Of a stretch of 64,000 bases of DNA, positions 17,641 through 26,655 are shown piece after piece. The DNA lies in NCBI RefSeq assembly GCF_003633615.1, contig NZ_RBKU01000001.1, forward strand, positions 3,162,001 to 3,226,000. Reading direction: 5' to 3'. Source of the DNA: Mucilaginibacter gracilis (GTDB lineage Bacteria; Bacteroidota; Bacteroidia; Sphingobacteriales; Sphingobacteriaceae). The notes beneath the pieces are model-generated. The model was not told the DNA's origin. It saw nothing but the letters and a program-made list of their open reading frames with translations, and ran no database searches. Each line of letters opens with the position of its first letter. Positions within the stretch are counted from its first letter, which is position 1. A program made the position numbers and the translations under genes.

Positions 17641-18861
17641 TTGAATTTTGCTTCATTCATAGCCTCCCGTATCTCGTTCCGCTCAAAGCGCACCTTCTCA
17701 AAAATGATAGTGCGCATAGCCATAGTTGGTATTATGCTGGGCCTGGGTGTAATGATACTTTCGGTAGCGATAGTTAAAGGATTCCAGGATGAGGTGAGGA
17801 AAAAGATACGCGGGTTTGCAGGCGATATACAGGTTTCAAAACTTGATTTAAATGCATCGATGGAAAACTCGCCCTTTGCAGCCAACGATACCTTTGTAAA
17901 TAAATGCCTGGCCAATAAAAGCATAACCCATATATCGGCATACGCTACTAAAAGCGGTATTATAAAAGCCAACAACGAGATAGAAGGTGTTGTGATGAAG
18001 GGCGTTGATAAAACTTACGACTGGAAGTTTATGCAAGCCATGCTTGAGCAGGGCCGAATAATTAACTTTAAAGATTCGATTGCGGCACAAAAACAAATTA
18101 TGGTATCGCAGTTTACTGCAAACCGCCTCAAACTAAAACTTGGCGATGATATTTTGATGTATTTTGTGCAGGAACCTTTGCTTAAACGCAAATTAAAAAT
18201 TGTAGGTATATTTAACATTGGCGTTGAAGAAGTTGACAAAACCTTTGTGATAGGCGGCCTTGGTTTAATTAAACGACTAAACGGCTGGCACGATAACGAA
18301 ATTGGCGGCTATGAAATTAGGGTGAACGATTTTGACAACCTTACGGCAATTAACTCCAACATTGGCAATATTATACCTTTGGAACTAAAATCGGTAACGG
18401 TTACGGAAAGCTACCAAACCGTTTTCGACTGGTTGAAATTACTTGACGTTAATACCCGAATAATATTGGTACTGATGCTGGCCGTAGCGGTTATAAACAT
18501 GATATCGGCCTTGCTTATTATGATACTTGAGCGTACCAGCATGATAGGCATGTTTAAGGCAATGGGTGCTACCGATTGGGATATACAGCAAATATTTTTA
18601 ACCAACGCTGTTTACCTGCTGGGCTTTGGCTTATTACTGGGTAATTTATTTGGTATTGGTTTGGGGATAATTCAGTATAAAACACACCTTTTTACGCTCG
18701 ACCAAACTTCGTATTACATGAGTTTTGTGCCTATACAACTCAATTGGTTTGATATTTTGATGCTTAATGTAGGTACCCTGGTCATTTGCCTTGCCGTATT
18801 GGTTATCCCATCAATGCTGGTGAGCCGCATATCGCCTGTAAAGGCAATCAGGTTTAAATAA
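17641..18861 (+). CDS. LolC/LolE-type ABC transporter permease (FtsX family)
   Basis: An inner-membrane permease of 406 residues from the TTG at 17641. Homologues start with MNFxxFIAxRI, matching residues read from this TTG; the upstream TTG at 17611 would add ten non-conserved residues. The plan is MacB/LolCE-like: one membrane segment near the N-terminus (IVRIAIVGIMLGLGVMILSVAIV), a periplasmic domain of about 210 residues, then three C-terminal segments around VLMLAVAVINMISALLIMIL and the FtsX domain. The ATPase partner is not adjacent. Lipoprotein release or export is the expected role. Confidence 0.85.
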   Translation: MNFASFIASRISFRSKRTFSKMIVRIAIVGIMLGLGVMILSVAIVKGFQDEVRKKIRGFAGDIQVSKLDLNASMENSPFAANDTFVNKCLANKSITHISAYATKSGIIKANNEIEGVVMKGVDKTYDWKFMQAMLEQGRIINFKDSIAAQKQIMVSQFTANRLKLKLGDDILMYFVQEPLLKRKLKIVGIFNIGVEEVDKTFVIGGLGLIKRLNGWHDNEIGGYEIRVNDFDNLTAINSNIGNIIPLELKSVTVTESYQTVFDWLKLLDVNTRIILVLMLAVAVINMISALLIMILERTSMIGMFKAMGATDWDIQQIFLTNAVYLLGFGLLLGNLFGIGLGIIQYKTHLFTLDQTSYYMSFVPIQLNWFDILMLNVGTLVICLAVLVIPSMLVSRISPVKAIRFK

Positions 18862-18873
18862 TTTATCTCAAAT

Positions 18874-20316
18874 TTAATTTGTGCCGTTTTGTTTTTTATT
18901 GGGATGAAGGTTGAGTTTTAAATTTACGCCACCGGCTCCAAATTTTAAGTCTTGCGAGCCTAAGCCATCAAGTGGATATTTAAAAAAGGGTTCGATAATT
19001 AAAGTGTTCTTTTTACCCAGCGGGTAACCCACACCAAACGAAAGGTTTAGGGTACGGGCAAAATCGAATGTGTTAAAAAAGGCTTTGGTTTTAGTGTTTT
19101 GATTGCTCGTGTTAATGGTGTTGGACGGGTATTTGTAAACAAAATTATAAGTTTCGTTAATGTACGTGCCCGAACTAAAGCCCGCCGCAACGTAAGTGTC
19201 GTTTTGGTTAAACTGATATTTAAGGTTTAACGGAATATCTAACCCGATAAGGCTGGCCTGGTAATTTTGTAATATAGGCGATGCCGAAGCGGTAACTACA
19301 ATGCCTCCGGAAGGAGGAGGGGTAGAATATAGCAAAAGCCCTCTGGATTGGTCGGCAATGCTATAGGCCAAATATTTATCGGCCTTTGCCGGTATTGCGG
19401 ATTGGTAGTTTAACGAGTTTTGGTTGATGGCTACACCGGTTAAAAGCTTTAAACGCCCCACTAATTTAATTTCGGACGATAAACCTGCACCCACATTAAA
19501 CTCATTATCGCTGCCTTTGGCATAGTTAAAATAAGTAGCTGCATACACTCCAAATTTAACCGCGTTATCGGCGTTGTTTTTATTTTTTTGCCCGATAGGG
19601 TTTTGTGCTATAAACGTGAGACGTTTTAATTCCTTCGCAGGAGGTTTAACAGTTTCGGCAGGTTTAGGTTGCGATTGAGTTCCGGCAAATTTAGCGCTAT
19701 CGTTTACGCCGTTAACTATCGGGGTTTCTTTCGGTATGTTTTGCCCTTCGGCTATTGGTGTATTTGTTGAACCCGGTTTAACTGTTTGTGCAGTATGTTG
19801 CTGGCTATCACCTTCAACGCTACCGACTGATTTTTGTTGATGCGTGCCAATACCATTTTTAGAAATATATTGATGAGCCATGCTATGGGCAGTGGTGGTT
19901 TTTAACATCCGCTTTGCATAATTATGCTGCTTGCCAACCGGAGTTTGGTTAGTTGTGTTGTTTCCGTTAATGTTAGTTTTCTTATTATTGGCAGCTAAGG
20001 GATACTTTTGATGCTCAACGGTATCTTTATTGATTGGCCTACCTTTTATATCAGTGCCTGTGTGCGTAGCATGTGAGTGCTTAACAAAGTTGTTTTTTAA
20101 AGCACTATTGCCATTTAACCATAACGCTATACCCAAAAATATTAATAAAACCGCCGCAACGCCGCCCCACCACAGCCAAATTATACCTCTGCGTTTTTCC
20201 TTTTCGGGATATTTTTCACGAAGAAGCAGCCAGCCCTCATGGGCCGAATCATCCTCGTAATTATCGAAGACATCCTGTATGCGGCTTTTTAGGCTGTCGT
20301 CAAAATCTTCGTTCAT
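18874..20316 (-). CDS. sigma-linked membrane protein with cytoplasmic head and beta-barrel-like C-terminus
   Basis: A 480-residue protein. Residues 1-43 are acidic and cytoplasmic, and one membrane helix follows (WLWWGGVAAVLLIFLGIALWL, about 46-66). A Lys/Asn/Thr/Gln-rich linker of about 160 residues comes next. The C-terminal 240 residues resemble a PorT-like outer-membrane beta-barrel (KFGVYAATYFNYAKGSDNEFNVGAGLSSE to the end). Its start overlaps the ECF sigma gene by 17 bases, so the two are translationally linked. Position and layout suggest a membrane anchor that controls the sigma factor, but no canonical anti-sigma domain is recognisable. Confidence 0.7.
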   Translation of the reverse strand: MNEDFDDSLKSRIQDVFDNYEDDSAHEGWLLLREKYPEKEKRRGIIWLWWGGVAAVLLIFLGIALWLNGNSALKNNFVKHSHATHTGTDIKGRPINKDTVEHQKYPLAANNKKTNINGNNTTNQTPVGKQHNYAKRMLKTTTAHSMAHQYISKNGIGTHQQKSVGSVEGDSQQHTAQTVKPGSTNTPIAEGQNIPKETPIVNGVNDSAKFAGTQSQPKPAETVKPPAKELKRLTFIAQNPIGQKNKNNADNAVKFGVYAATYFNYAKGSDNEFNVGAGLSSEIKLVGRLKLLTGVAINQNSLNYQSAIPAKADKYLAYSIADQSRGLLLYSTPPPSGGIVVTASASPILQNYQASLIGLDIPLNLKYQFNQNDTYVAAGFSSGTYINETYNFVYKYPSNTINTSNQNTKTKAFFNTFDFARTLNLSFGVGYPLGKKNTLIIEPFFKYPLDGLGSQDLKFGAGGVNLKLNLHPNKKQNGTN

Positions 20317-20860
20317 GGCTCTCTGCTTTGGTTATCAATTCTCTCAATCTCTCTTTGCCCCGGCTTAAATACACCCGCGATGAGCTTGCCGATATGGCCA
20401 GCAGTGCGGCTATATCATCATGGCTGTAACCATCTATCTCGTATAAATTAAAAACAACGCGGTGTAGGTCGGGCAGCTTGTTAAGCATGTTTAAAATGTC
20501 GCGGGCGTTTAGTTGTTCAATGGCCGTTGCCTGGGTGCTTATCTGGTTTGCCAATTCCAGGTCGTCGTTCCATAAGTGTTTTTTTTCGCGGCGGTTTTTG
20601 TCTATAGCCGTATTCACTATAATGCGGCGCAGCCATGCTTTAAACGGTTTGTCCGGGTCGTAACTGTTTAACGAGTTAAATAATTTGATAAAGCCATCAT
20701 TTACAACCTCCAATGCATCATCGCGGTTAGCGCAATAACGCAAACCAATGCCCATAGCGTAGCCATAGAAACGTTTGTACAACATTTCTAACGGTTTTAT
20801 ATCGCCATTTTTGCATTGCCGAATCAAATCATCTTCGGTAATGCCGGGGGGTAGCTGCAT
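20300..20860 (-). CDS. ECF-type RNA polymerase sigma factor
   Basis: A 186-residue sigma-70 family factor with only regions 2 and 4. Region 2 includes YKRFYGYAMGIGLRYCANRDDALEVVNDGF and PFKAWLRRIIVNTAID. Region 4 includes LPDLHRVVFNLYEIDGYSHDDIAALLAIS and the helix SSSRVYLSRGKERLREL. It would redirect RNA polymerase to an unknown envelope-related regulon. The downstream partner overlaps its 3' end by 17 bases, a common arrangement for sigma/anti-sigma pairs. The subfamily resembles the numerous Bacteroidota ECF factors with no FecR partner. Confidence 0.93.
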   Translation of the reverse strand: MQLPPGITEDDLIRQCKNGDIKPLEMLYKRFYGYAMGIGLRYCANRDDALEVVNDGFIKLFNSLNSYDPDKPFKAWLRRIIVNTAIDKNRREKKHLWNDDLELANQISTQATAIEQLNARDILNMLNKLPDLHRVVFNLYEIDGYSHDDIAALLAISASSSRVYLSRGKERLRELITKAESHERRF

Positions 20861-20882
20861 TAATATCTTATTCTGGCACTTA

Positions 20883-21308
20883 TCAATTAATTTTTTTCAG
20901 ATCGTAAATATAGCTTAACGTATCATTACGGGCCGCAATTTGAAAAATGGCGCCATCATAATAATATTGATATAAACCATTTAAATGTATTTTGGCTTGC
21001 GGCGCGGCGGTTGAGGTGCTATCGGCAAACTGAATGTAAACAGTGTTTAGGGCAAACCTGCCGTGGCTGCCTGCATGTAAAGTGCTTGTATCGCCGCTTA
21101 CCTTAAACAAGCGCGCGTTGCTTGTATATAGCGTTATGTTAGCTGTTGTAGTGTCAAAACCGTGGCCGGCAGTTTTTTGGTGCAACCGCGTAAATTTACC
21201 TGTAAATGTGCCTGTAGGCACGGGCACCTGTGTATTGTTATATTGCTTGCTGCAACCGTAAATGGCCGCCGTTAGCGCGCATAATAAAAATATAGTTGTT
21301 TTTTTCAT
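20883..21308 (-). CDS. small lipoprotein, hypothetical
   Basis: A 141-residue protein with a good lipoprotein signal (MKKTTIFLLCALTAAIYGCSKQ, lipid Cys19). The mature part is a run of short beta strands (TFTGKFTRLHQK, GRFALNTVYIQFAD, LNGLYQYYYDGAIFQIAARNDTLSYIYDL), suggesting a small lipocalin-like or beta-sandwich domain. No family was recognised. It lies immediately upstream of the sigma operon on the same strand (22-base gap) and may be part of it. Confidence 0.65.
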   Translation of the reverse strand: MKKTTIFLLCALTAAIYGCSKQYNNTQVPVPTGTFTGKFTRLHQKTAGHGFDTTTANITLYTSNARLFKVSGDTSTLHAGSHGRFALNTVYIQFADSTSTAAPQAKIHLNGLYQYYYDGAIFQIAARNDTLSYIYDLKKIN

Positions 21309-21366
21309 GGCCTTATTTAGCCATTACGCAAAACACTTTTAAAACGCTACAGCGGAAATTTAAAAA

Positions 21367-22170
21367 TTATAACTTTTTTGCTTCTTCCCAAAATGTATCC
21401 ATTTCGGCCAGGGTCATATCGCGCAATTGTTTGCCGCTTTGCTGGGCCTTGCTTTCGAGGTATTGAAAGCGTTTAATAAATTTACGGTTAGTTTTTTCGA
21501 GGGCATTTTCGGGGTTAATATCAATAAAGCGGGCGTAGTTTATTAGCGAGAACAACAGATCGCCAAACTCACCTTCGGCTCGTTCCTGGTCTATAACTTT
21601 ATTGTCGGCAGCGTTAAACTCATCCCTAAATTCACGCATCTCTTCTTCAACCTTATCCCACACCTGGCTTTTTTCTTCCCAGTCAAAACCAATACCACGT
21701 GCTTTTTCTTGTATGCGCGATGCCTTAACCAAAGCCGGTAACGAAGCCGGCACGCCCGCTAAAACCGACTTATTGCCTTCCTTTAGTTTAAGCTGTTCCC
21801 AGTTGCGTTTAACATCTTCTTCGTTTTGCACCACAGTATCGCTGTAAATGTGAGGGTGGCGGTGTATCAGCTTTTCGCAGATGCCGTTCAAAACGTCGGT
21901 AATATCAAAAGCGTTAGTTTCCGAAGCTATTTTTGCATAAAAAACCAGGTGCAACATGACATCGCCAATCTCTTTTTTTATCTCCTGTAAGTCGCCCTGC
22001 AATATCGAGTCCGAAAGTTCATAAGTTTCCTCAATAGTAAGGTGGCGCAGGCTTTCCATTGTCTGTTTCATATCCCAGGGGCAGTTTGCGCGCAAATCGT
22101 TCATGATAGCAAGCAGACGTTCAAAAGATGTTGCTGGGGTTGAGGCGTGCGATGGAGGAGTTAGTGGCAT
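21367..22170 (-). CDS. mazG: nucleoside triphosphate pyrophosphohydrolase MazG
   Basis: A 267-residue house-cleaning enzyme that hydrolyses NTPs to NMP and PPi. Two MazG domains are visible. The first has CPWDMKQTMESLRHLTIEETYELSDSI and EIKKEIGDVMLHLVF, with the ExxE/ExxD magnesium ligands. The second has GFDWEEKSQVWDKVEEEMREF and AEGEFGDLLFSLINYARF. The architecture and length match E. coli MazG. In E. coli MazG also lowers ppGpp; whether this holds here is unknown. Confidence 0.95.
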   Translation of the reverse strand: MPLTPPSHASTPATSFERLLAIMNDLRANCPWDMKQTMESLRHLTIEETYELSDSILQGDLQEIKKEIGDVMLHLVFYAKIASETNAFDITDVLNGICEKLIHRHPHIYSDTVVQNEEDVKRNWEQLKLKEGNKSVLAGVPASLPALVKASRIQEKARGIGFDWEEKSQVWDKVEEEMREFRDEFNAADNKVIDQERAEGEFGDLLFSLINYARFIDINPENALEKTNRKFIKRFQYLESKAQQSGKQLRDMTLAEMDTFWEEAKKL

Positions 22171-22264
22171 GTTTGATTATTTGTGGTAAAAATAACAAAA
22201 AGTCTATGTCATTTGGGCGAGGATAGAGGAGATTTATCCCGATCGTTGTAACGACATCCTTTTT

Positions 22265-22951
22265 TTAATTTGCAGGTTTTGTAGCCCGTAACATTTCGCG
22301 CTTTCCGGCTGCACCGGGGGCTTTTTCAATTTTAAACCCAAGTGCTTTAAGCTGCCTTTTTAAGTTGCCCGTAATGGCGTAAGTTACAAATACACCGCCT
22401 GGTTTTAAATATTGAGCGGTATGATGTATCGCTTCTTCGCTCCACATTTCGGGTTGGTTGGCCGAGGCGAAGGCATCAAAATAAATAACGTCAAATTGTT
22501 GGGTGGTGTCAAAGTCCGTCAAGGGGCTATGTGCGGTGTGCAATTGCACCTCCGCGTTTAACTGAACAGCACCAAGTAGCGATTGGCCATATTGGCTAAC
22601 AAACGATTGCCATAACGCATCATTAATATATTGCCCATAGCCGGTTTGGGCTATCATATCCTGCTCAAGCGGATAAGCTTCTATACCAATATAATTTAGC
22701 TTAATATTATGCCCGGTACAATAATTTGCGGTAAGCAAAAAATTGAGCCCGGTGCCAAAGCCAACCTCCAGTACCGAAACCTCGTTAACCGTTTTATCGG
22801 CCAGAAAATGCTTGAGACCCGAATTTAAAAACACATGCTCGCTCTCCTGCAAAGCACCATTCCGCGAATGGTAGTTTTCGCCAACCTGCGGGTTGTAAAT
22901 GGTTTTTGAGCCATCGGCGGTGGTAACGAAGTTCAATGGTTCATTTGTCAT
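22265..22951 (-). CDS. mnmD: tRNA 5-methylaminomethyl-2-thiouridine methyltransferase MnmD
   Basis: A SAM-dependent methyltransferase of 228 residues from the ATG complementary to 22949-22951, completing the mnm5 group on wobble uridine-34. VSVLEVGFGTGLNFLL is the SAM motif I and VIYFDAFASANQPEMWSEEAI the family motif with its acidic catalytic loop. It lacks the FAD domain of MnmC, as usual for stand-alone MnmD. Longer starts (22963 or 22984) are open, but their codons lie within the 22958-22986 repeat arm and are unlikely to be conserved. Confidence 0.92.
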   Translation of the reverse strand: MTNEPLNFVTTADGSKTIYNPQVGENYHSRNGALQESEHVFLNSGLKHFLADKTVNEVSVLEVGFGTGLNFLLTANYCTGHNIKLNYIGIEAYPLEQDMIAQTGYGQYINDALWQSFVSQYGQSLLGAVQLNAEVQLHTAHSPLTDFDTTQQFDVIYFDAFASANQPEMWSEEAIHHTAQYLKPGGVFVTYAITGNLKRQLKALGFKIEKAPGAAGKREMLRATKPAN

Positions 22952-22957
22952 CCTTTT

Positions 22958-23043
22958 GTTCATAGTTGATGTTTCATAGATCATGGTAGGTACGACTTTA
23001 TAGCGAAATTATTACTATGAGCCATGAACTATCAACTATGAAC
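22958..23043. repeat. inverted 'GTTCATAGTTGAT' repeat pair
   Basis: The left arm at 22958-22986 and the right arm at 23014-23043 (CTATGAGCCATGAACTATCAAC) are complementary over most of their length. The left arm creates two extra in-frame ATG codons for mnmD. Confidence 0.7.
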
Positions 23044-23048
23044 AAATC

Positions 23049-24383
23049 TTAAATCATAAAGTCCTTTATCGCTTCTCCTAAATCGTAAACGGCATTTGCA
23101 TCCGTTTGGGCGGCTATTATGCTGCTGCCAGCTGCCGAGCGGTAACCTGCCGCGCAATGTACTATTATGGGTTTATCGGTTGGTATTTCGGCTACGCGTT
23201 CGCGCAGTTGGGGTAGGGGGATGTTAATGGAGTTGGCAAATATGGGTGTATCTTTTACCTCGTTGTAATTGCGTATATCAACAATGGTATAATCTTCGGG
23301 GTGTCTACTAAAATAGTTAAGGTCCAGGTCTGCCGAGCGTTGCAAACCGTTATCGGGCATGAGCATTACACCTTTAATATTTTGCTCGTAACCTATTTTG
23401 GCTGCTTTGCGCACCAAAATATCCAACGTTTGGTTATCATGCGCAATCAGATAAAAAGGCTCGCCGGGGTTAACTATCGAACCCAGCCAGGTTTCAAACT
23501 TATCGCCGTTTTGCAGGTTGATGGAGCCTTTAATGTGGGCGTGTTTAAATTGCTTTTCAAAGCGGGCGTCAATTAGCAATACGCCTTCAACCAATTCGTT
23601 GGGTTTAACCTGTGGGATGGCTTTAAGGCTTTCCTCAAAAGGTGCTGCACCTTGTTTGTTTAAATCAACATCGTAACCAAAGTAGCGGGGCACAAAGGGC
23701 TGATCGGTGGTAAGTAAGTTAACAAACTCCACCTCGTCCATTAATTGCAAAGCATAGTTTTCGCGCAGTTCGCGGCCAATGGTACTTTGTAAATCGGGAC
23801 TCATGTTTTTACCGCATAACGAGCCGGGGCCATGAGCCGGGTAAACAATCATATCCGCAGGCAAGGTCATTAGTTTTTCGCGGGTGCTGTGGTACATTTG
23901 TTTGGCCAGTTCTTCTTTTTTTGCGGTAATGTTACCTACGCTTTCGCGGAGATCGGGCCGGCCAACATCGCCAACAAACAGGGTGTCGCCGGTAAAAATT
24001 ACTTTGTGCAAACCCATATCGTCTTCGGCAATAATGCAGATAGAATCGGGCGAATGACCGGGTGTATTGATGGCTTTTAAAACAATATCGCCAAGTTCGA
24101 TGGTATCGCCATCATCAAACGTTTGATGCGGATAGGCAGCCCCCACCAGTTTACTTACGTAGATGGTGGCCCCGGTTTGTTGATGTATTTCGAGGTGCGA
24201 GCTTACAAAATCGGCATGCGGGTGGGTTTCAATAACAGCTACAAGCTCTGCGCCGTGCTCGGCTGAAAAATCATAATAAGGCTGCGGATCGCGCCCGGGA
24301 TCAACAACCGCCATTTTGCCCTGGCTGATAATGGCATACGAGCCATGCGCCAAACCTTTATCGTAAAACTGATGAATAATCAT
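23049..24383 (-). CDS. CstB-like persulfide dioxygenase/rhodanese fusion
   Basis: A 444-residue, three-domain enzyme. Residues 1-230 form a metallo-beta-lactamase fold with iron motif ETHPHADFVSSH, NTPGHSPDSICI and FTGDTLFVGDVGRPDL, of the ETHE1/persulfide dioxygenase type. Then come a degenerate rhodanese (from VLLIDARFEKQFKHAHIKGSIN) without an active Cys, and a C-terminal rhodanese with the active loop VHCAAGYRSAAG. This order and the exact length match S. aureus CstB, which oxidises low-molecular-weight persulfides to thiosulfate. With BshB1 in the same genome, bacillithiol persulfide is a natural candidate substrate (inference). Confidence 0.88.
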   Translation of the reverse strand: MIIHQFYDKGLAHGSYAIISQGKMAVVDPGRDPQPYYDFSAEHGAELVAVIETHPHADFVSSHLEIHQQTGATIYVSKLVGAAYPHQTFDDGDTIELGDIVLKAINTPGHSPDSICIIAEDDMGLHKVIFTGDTLFVGDVGRPDLRESVGNITAKKEELAKQMYHSTREKLMTLPADMIVYPAHGPGSLCGKNMSPDLQSTIGRELRENYALQLMDEVEFVNLLTTDQPFVPRYFGYDVDLNKQGAAPFEESLKAIPQVKPNELVEGVLLIDARFEKQFKHAHIKGSINLQNGDKFETWLGSIVNPGEPFYLIAHDNQTLDILVRKAAKIGYEQNIKGVMLMPDNGLQRSADLDLNYFSRHPEDYTIVDIRNYNEVKDTPIFANSINIPLPQLRERVAEIPTDKPIIVHCAAGYRSAAGSSIIAAQTDANAVYDLGEAIKDFMI

Positions 24384-24420
24384 TTGCGTGCAAAGATAAA
24401 GTAATTGTGCAAAAGACTAA

Positions 24421-24476
24421 AGCAAATGTGCGGATGTGAAAATGTGCAAATGTGCGAATTTACGGATGTGCGGATG
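24421..24476. repeat. 'AAATGTGCGGATGTG' tandem words
   Basis: Degenerate tandem copies of AAATGTGCGGATGTG occupy 24421-24476 between the CstB-like gene and the M13 peptidase terminator. This is another unrelated word with the same intergenic placement. Confidence 0.55.
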
Positions 24477-24509
24477 AGGGGGGCACATGTTTGGATTACG
24501 TAAACCCTT

Positions 24510-24548
24510 AACCGAACAAAGCCCGGCATAACCAGGCTTTGTTCGGTT
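24510..24548. terminator. intrinsic terminator of the M13 peptidase gene
   Basis: A perfect 14-bp stem, AACCGAACAAAGCC (24510-24523) with GGCTTTGTTCGGTT (24535-24548). It lies 38 bases beyond the stop of the minus-strand peptidase gene. Confidence 0.8.
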
Positions 24549-24585
24549 TAAAAGACTATATAGACTTTAAACTAAAGACTCAGGA

Positions 24586-26655
24586 CTACCAAATCTTAAT
24601 CCTATCTTCCGGAGCTTTGTACATTTTGTCGCCGGGTTGTATGTTAAAGGCATCGTACCAGGCATCAAGGTTTATTACCGTTCCGTTTGTACGGTATTTG
24701 CCTGGCGAGTGCGGGTCGGTTGTTAAGCGTTGGGCTTGTTCTTCGGGGCGCATAGATTCTCTCCAAACCTGTGCAAATCCCAAAAAGAAACGCTGATCGG
24801 GCGTAAAGCCGTCAATTTTAGTGGTTGATTGCCCTTGTTTTGTTTTCTTAAAAGCTTCGTAAGCTACATTCATCCCGCCAAGGTCGGCAAGGTTTTCGCC
24901 TAAGGTTAGTGCGCCTTTAATATGCATGGTATCAATAGGGCTAAAGCCGTTAAACTCGGTAACCAATTTATTGGTTCTCACCTTAAATTTATCAGCATCA
25001 TCTTTTGTCCACCAGTTACGCAGGGTTCCGTCGCCGTCATATTGGCGGCCCTGGTCGTCAAAACCATGTGTCATTTCATGACCGATAACTACGCCAATAC
25101 CACCGTAATTTACAGCATCATCGGCACCAAAATCAAAGAAAGGGAAACGCAAAATACCTGCCGGGAAAACAATTTCGTTACTTACCGGATTGTAGTAGGC
25201 ATTAACCGTAGGCGGTGTCATCCCCCAACGGGTTTTATCAACAGGTTTGCCTAATTGCGCAACACTGTAATTGTATCTCCACTGGGCAATGCTTTTTAAA
25301 TTGCCTGCATAGCTATCGCGCTCAATAACCAAACCATCATAAGTTTGCCAGTTATCCGGGTACCCAATTTTTACGGTAAAGGCAGCCAGCTTTTTAAGGG
25401 CGCGTTCTTTAGTTTCGGCACTCATCCAGTCAAGGCGTTTAATCCTGTCGCCCAGGGTAACCTTTAAGTTGTTAACCAGGTCAACCATATAGGCTTTAGC
25501 GGCGGGTGTAAAATACTTTTCAACGTATAACTGGCCAAGTAGCTCGCCCAGGCTACCATCAACCATACCCGACATCCGCTCGATGCGCGGCGTTGGCACC
25601 TTTTGACCAGAGATTACGCTATTGAAAGCGAAATTTGCCTTTACAAATGGCGAACTTAACAACGATGCCGAACCTTTCAATATTTCCCATTTCAAGTAAA
25701 CCTTTAAATCTTCAACCGGCGTTGAGGCTAACAAACCGTCGGCAACCTTAAAAAAATCGGGCTGACCAACAATAACCGTGTCCTGGCCGGGCATTTTTAA
25801 TTGCGGCAATAAAACAACCCAGTTAAGGTTGGGTGTAGTTTTGCTAAAATCGGCTACGGCAAATTTGTTGTAACTGGCGTTAGGGTCGCGCAGTGCAATT
25901 CGGCTTTTTTGCGCCTGTGCCAATGTTTTTTCAATGTTGTATATGGTAGCCGCATTTTTTTCGGCTTCATTTTGCTTTGACCCGGTTAGGGTAAAAAGCG
26001 TAATCATATACGTTTTATAGGCCTCTTGTATTTTTAAGGTACGCGGGTCGTCTTTCAAATAGTAATCCCTGTCGGATAGCGTAATGCCGCCTTGCCTAAA
26101 CGATACCACATTTTTATTGGGATGTTTTGAATCCTGACCAACGCCAACACCAAACAGGGCGCCACCTTTACCGCTTGTGCGCTGATAAACCAACTCATTA
26201 ACCACTTGTGGCAGTGTGGCTATTTTATCAATGCGTTCCAAATCGGCCTTAATAGGGGTGTAGCCTAATTTTTCTATCGCCACTGTATCCATACCGCTTG
26301 CAAACAAATCGCCAACGCGTTGTTTTAATGTGCCTTTGGGCTCGTTGGTGTTTGCACTAACTTCTTTTAAAAGGGCAAGTAAATTTTTGGTATTCTCGTC
26401 GGCAAGAATGTTGAAACTTCCCCAACGTGTTTTATCGCTTGGTATGGGGTTGTTTTTGCGCCAGTTGCCATTGGCATATTCAAAAAAATCGTCGCCGGGC
26501 TTTACATTAAGGTCCATATTGGCGGGGTCGATATACTTTTTAGGCGGAGCAACGGGGAGAGGCTTTTTAGCATTTTTGCCGCCATCGGTAGCAAAAGCAC
26601 CTGCCGAAATACACACGGCACCCGCAAGCATTAAACTGGAAAACGTTAATTTCAT
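24586..26655 (-). CDS. M13-family zinc metallopeptidase (PepO/neprilysin type)
   Basis: A 689-residue exported endopeptidase with a signal peptide (MKLTFSSLMLAGAVCISAGAFA). The Peptidase_M13_N domain spans about 45-430 (DDFFEYANGNWRKNNPIPSDK). The catalytic domain has HEMTH at 526-530 and the third zinc ligand Glu587 in GENLADLGG. NAYYNPVSNEIVFPAGILRFPFFD is the substrate-binding signature. Such enzymes cleave small peptides in the periplasm or at the surface. The N-terminus of the mature protein has no lipidation cysteine. All catalytic residues are present. Confidence 0.95.
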   Translation of the reverse strand: MKLTFSSLMLAGAVCISAGAFATDGGKNAKKPLPVAPPKKYIDPANMDLNVKPGDDFFEYANGNWRKNNPIPSDKTRWGSFNILADENTKNLLALLKEVSANTNEPKGTLKQRVGDLFASGMDTVAIEKLGYTPIKADLERIDKIATLPQVVNELVYQRTSGKGGALFGVGVGQDSKHPNKNVVSFRQGGITLSDRDYYLKDDPRTLKIQEAYKTYMITLFTLTGSKQNEAEKNAATIYNIEKTLAQAQKSRIALRDPNASYNKFAVADFSKTTPNLNWVVLLPQLKMPGQDTVIVGQPDFFKVADGLLASTPVEDLKVYLKWEILKGSASLLSSPFVKANFAFNSVISGQKVPTPRIERMSGMVDGSLGELLGQLYVEKYFTPAAKAYMVDLVNNLKVTLGDRIKRLDWMSAETKERALKKLAAFTVKIGYPDNWQTYDGLVIERDSYAGNLKSIAQWRYNYSVAQLGKPVDKTRWGMTPPTVNAYYNPVSNEIVFPAGILRFPFFDFGADDAVNYGGIGVVIGHEMTHGFDDQGRQYDGDGTLRNWWTKDDADKFKVRTNKLVTEFNGFSPIDTMHIKGALTLGENLADLGGMNVAYEAFKKTKQGQSTTKIDGFTPDQRFFLGFAQVWRESMRPEEQAQRLTTDPHSPGKYRTNGTVINLDAWYDAFNIQPGDKMYKAPEDRIKIW

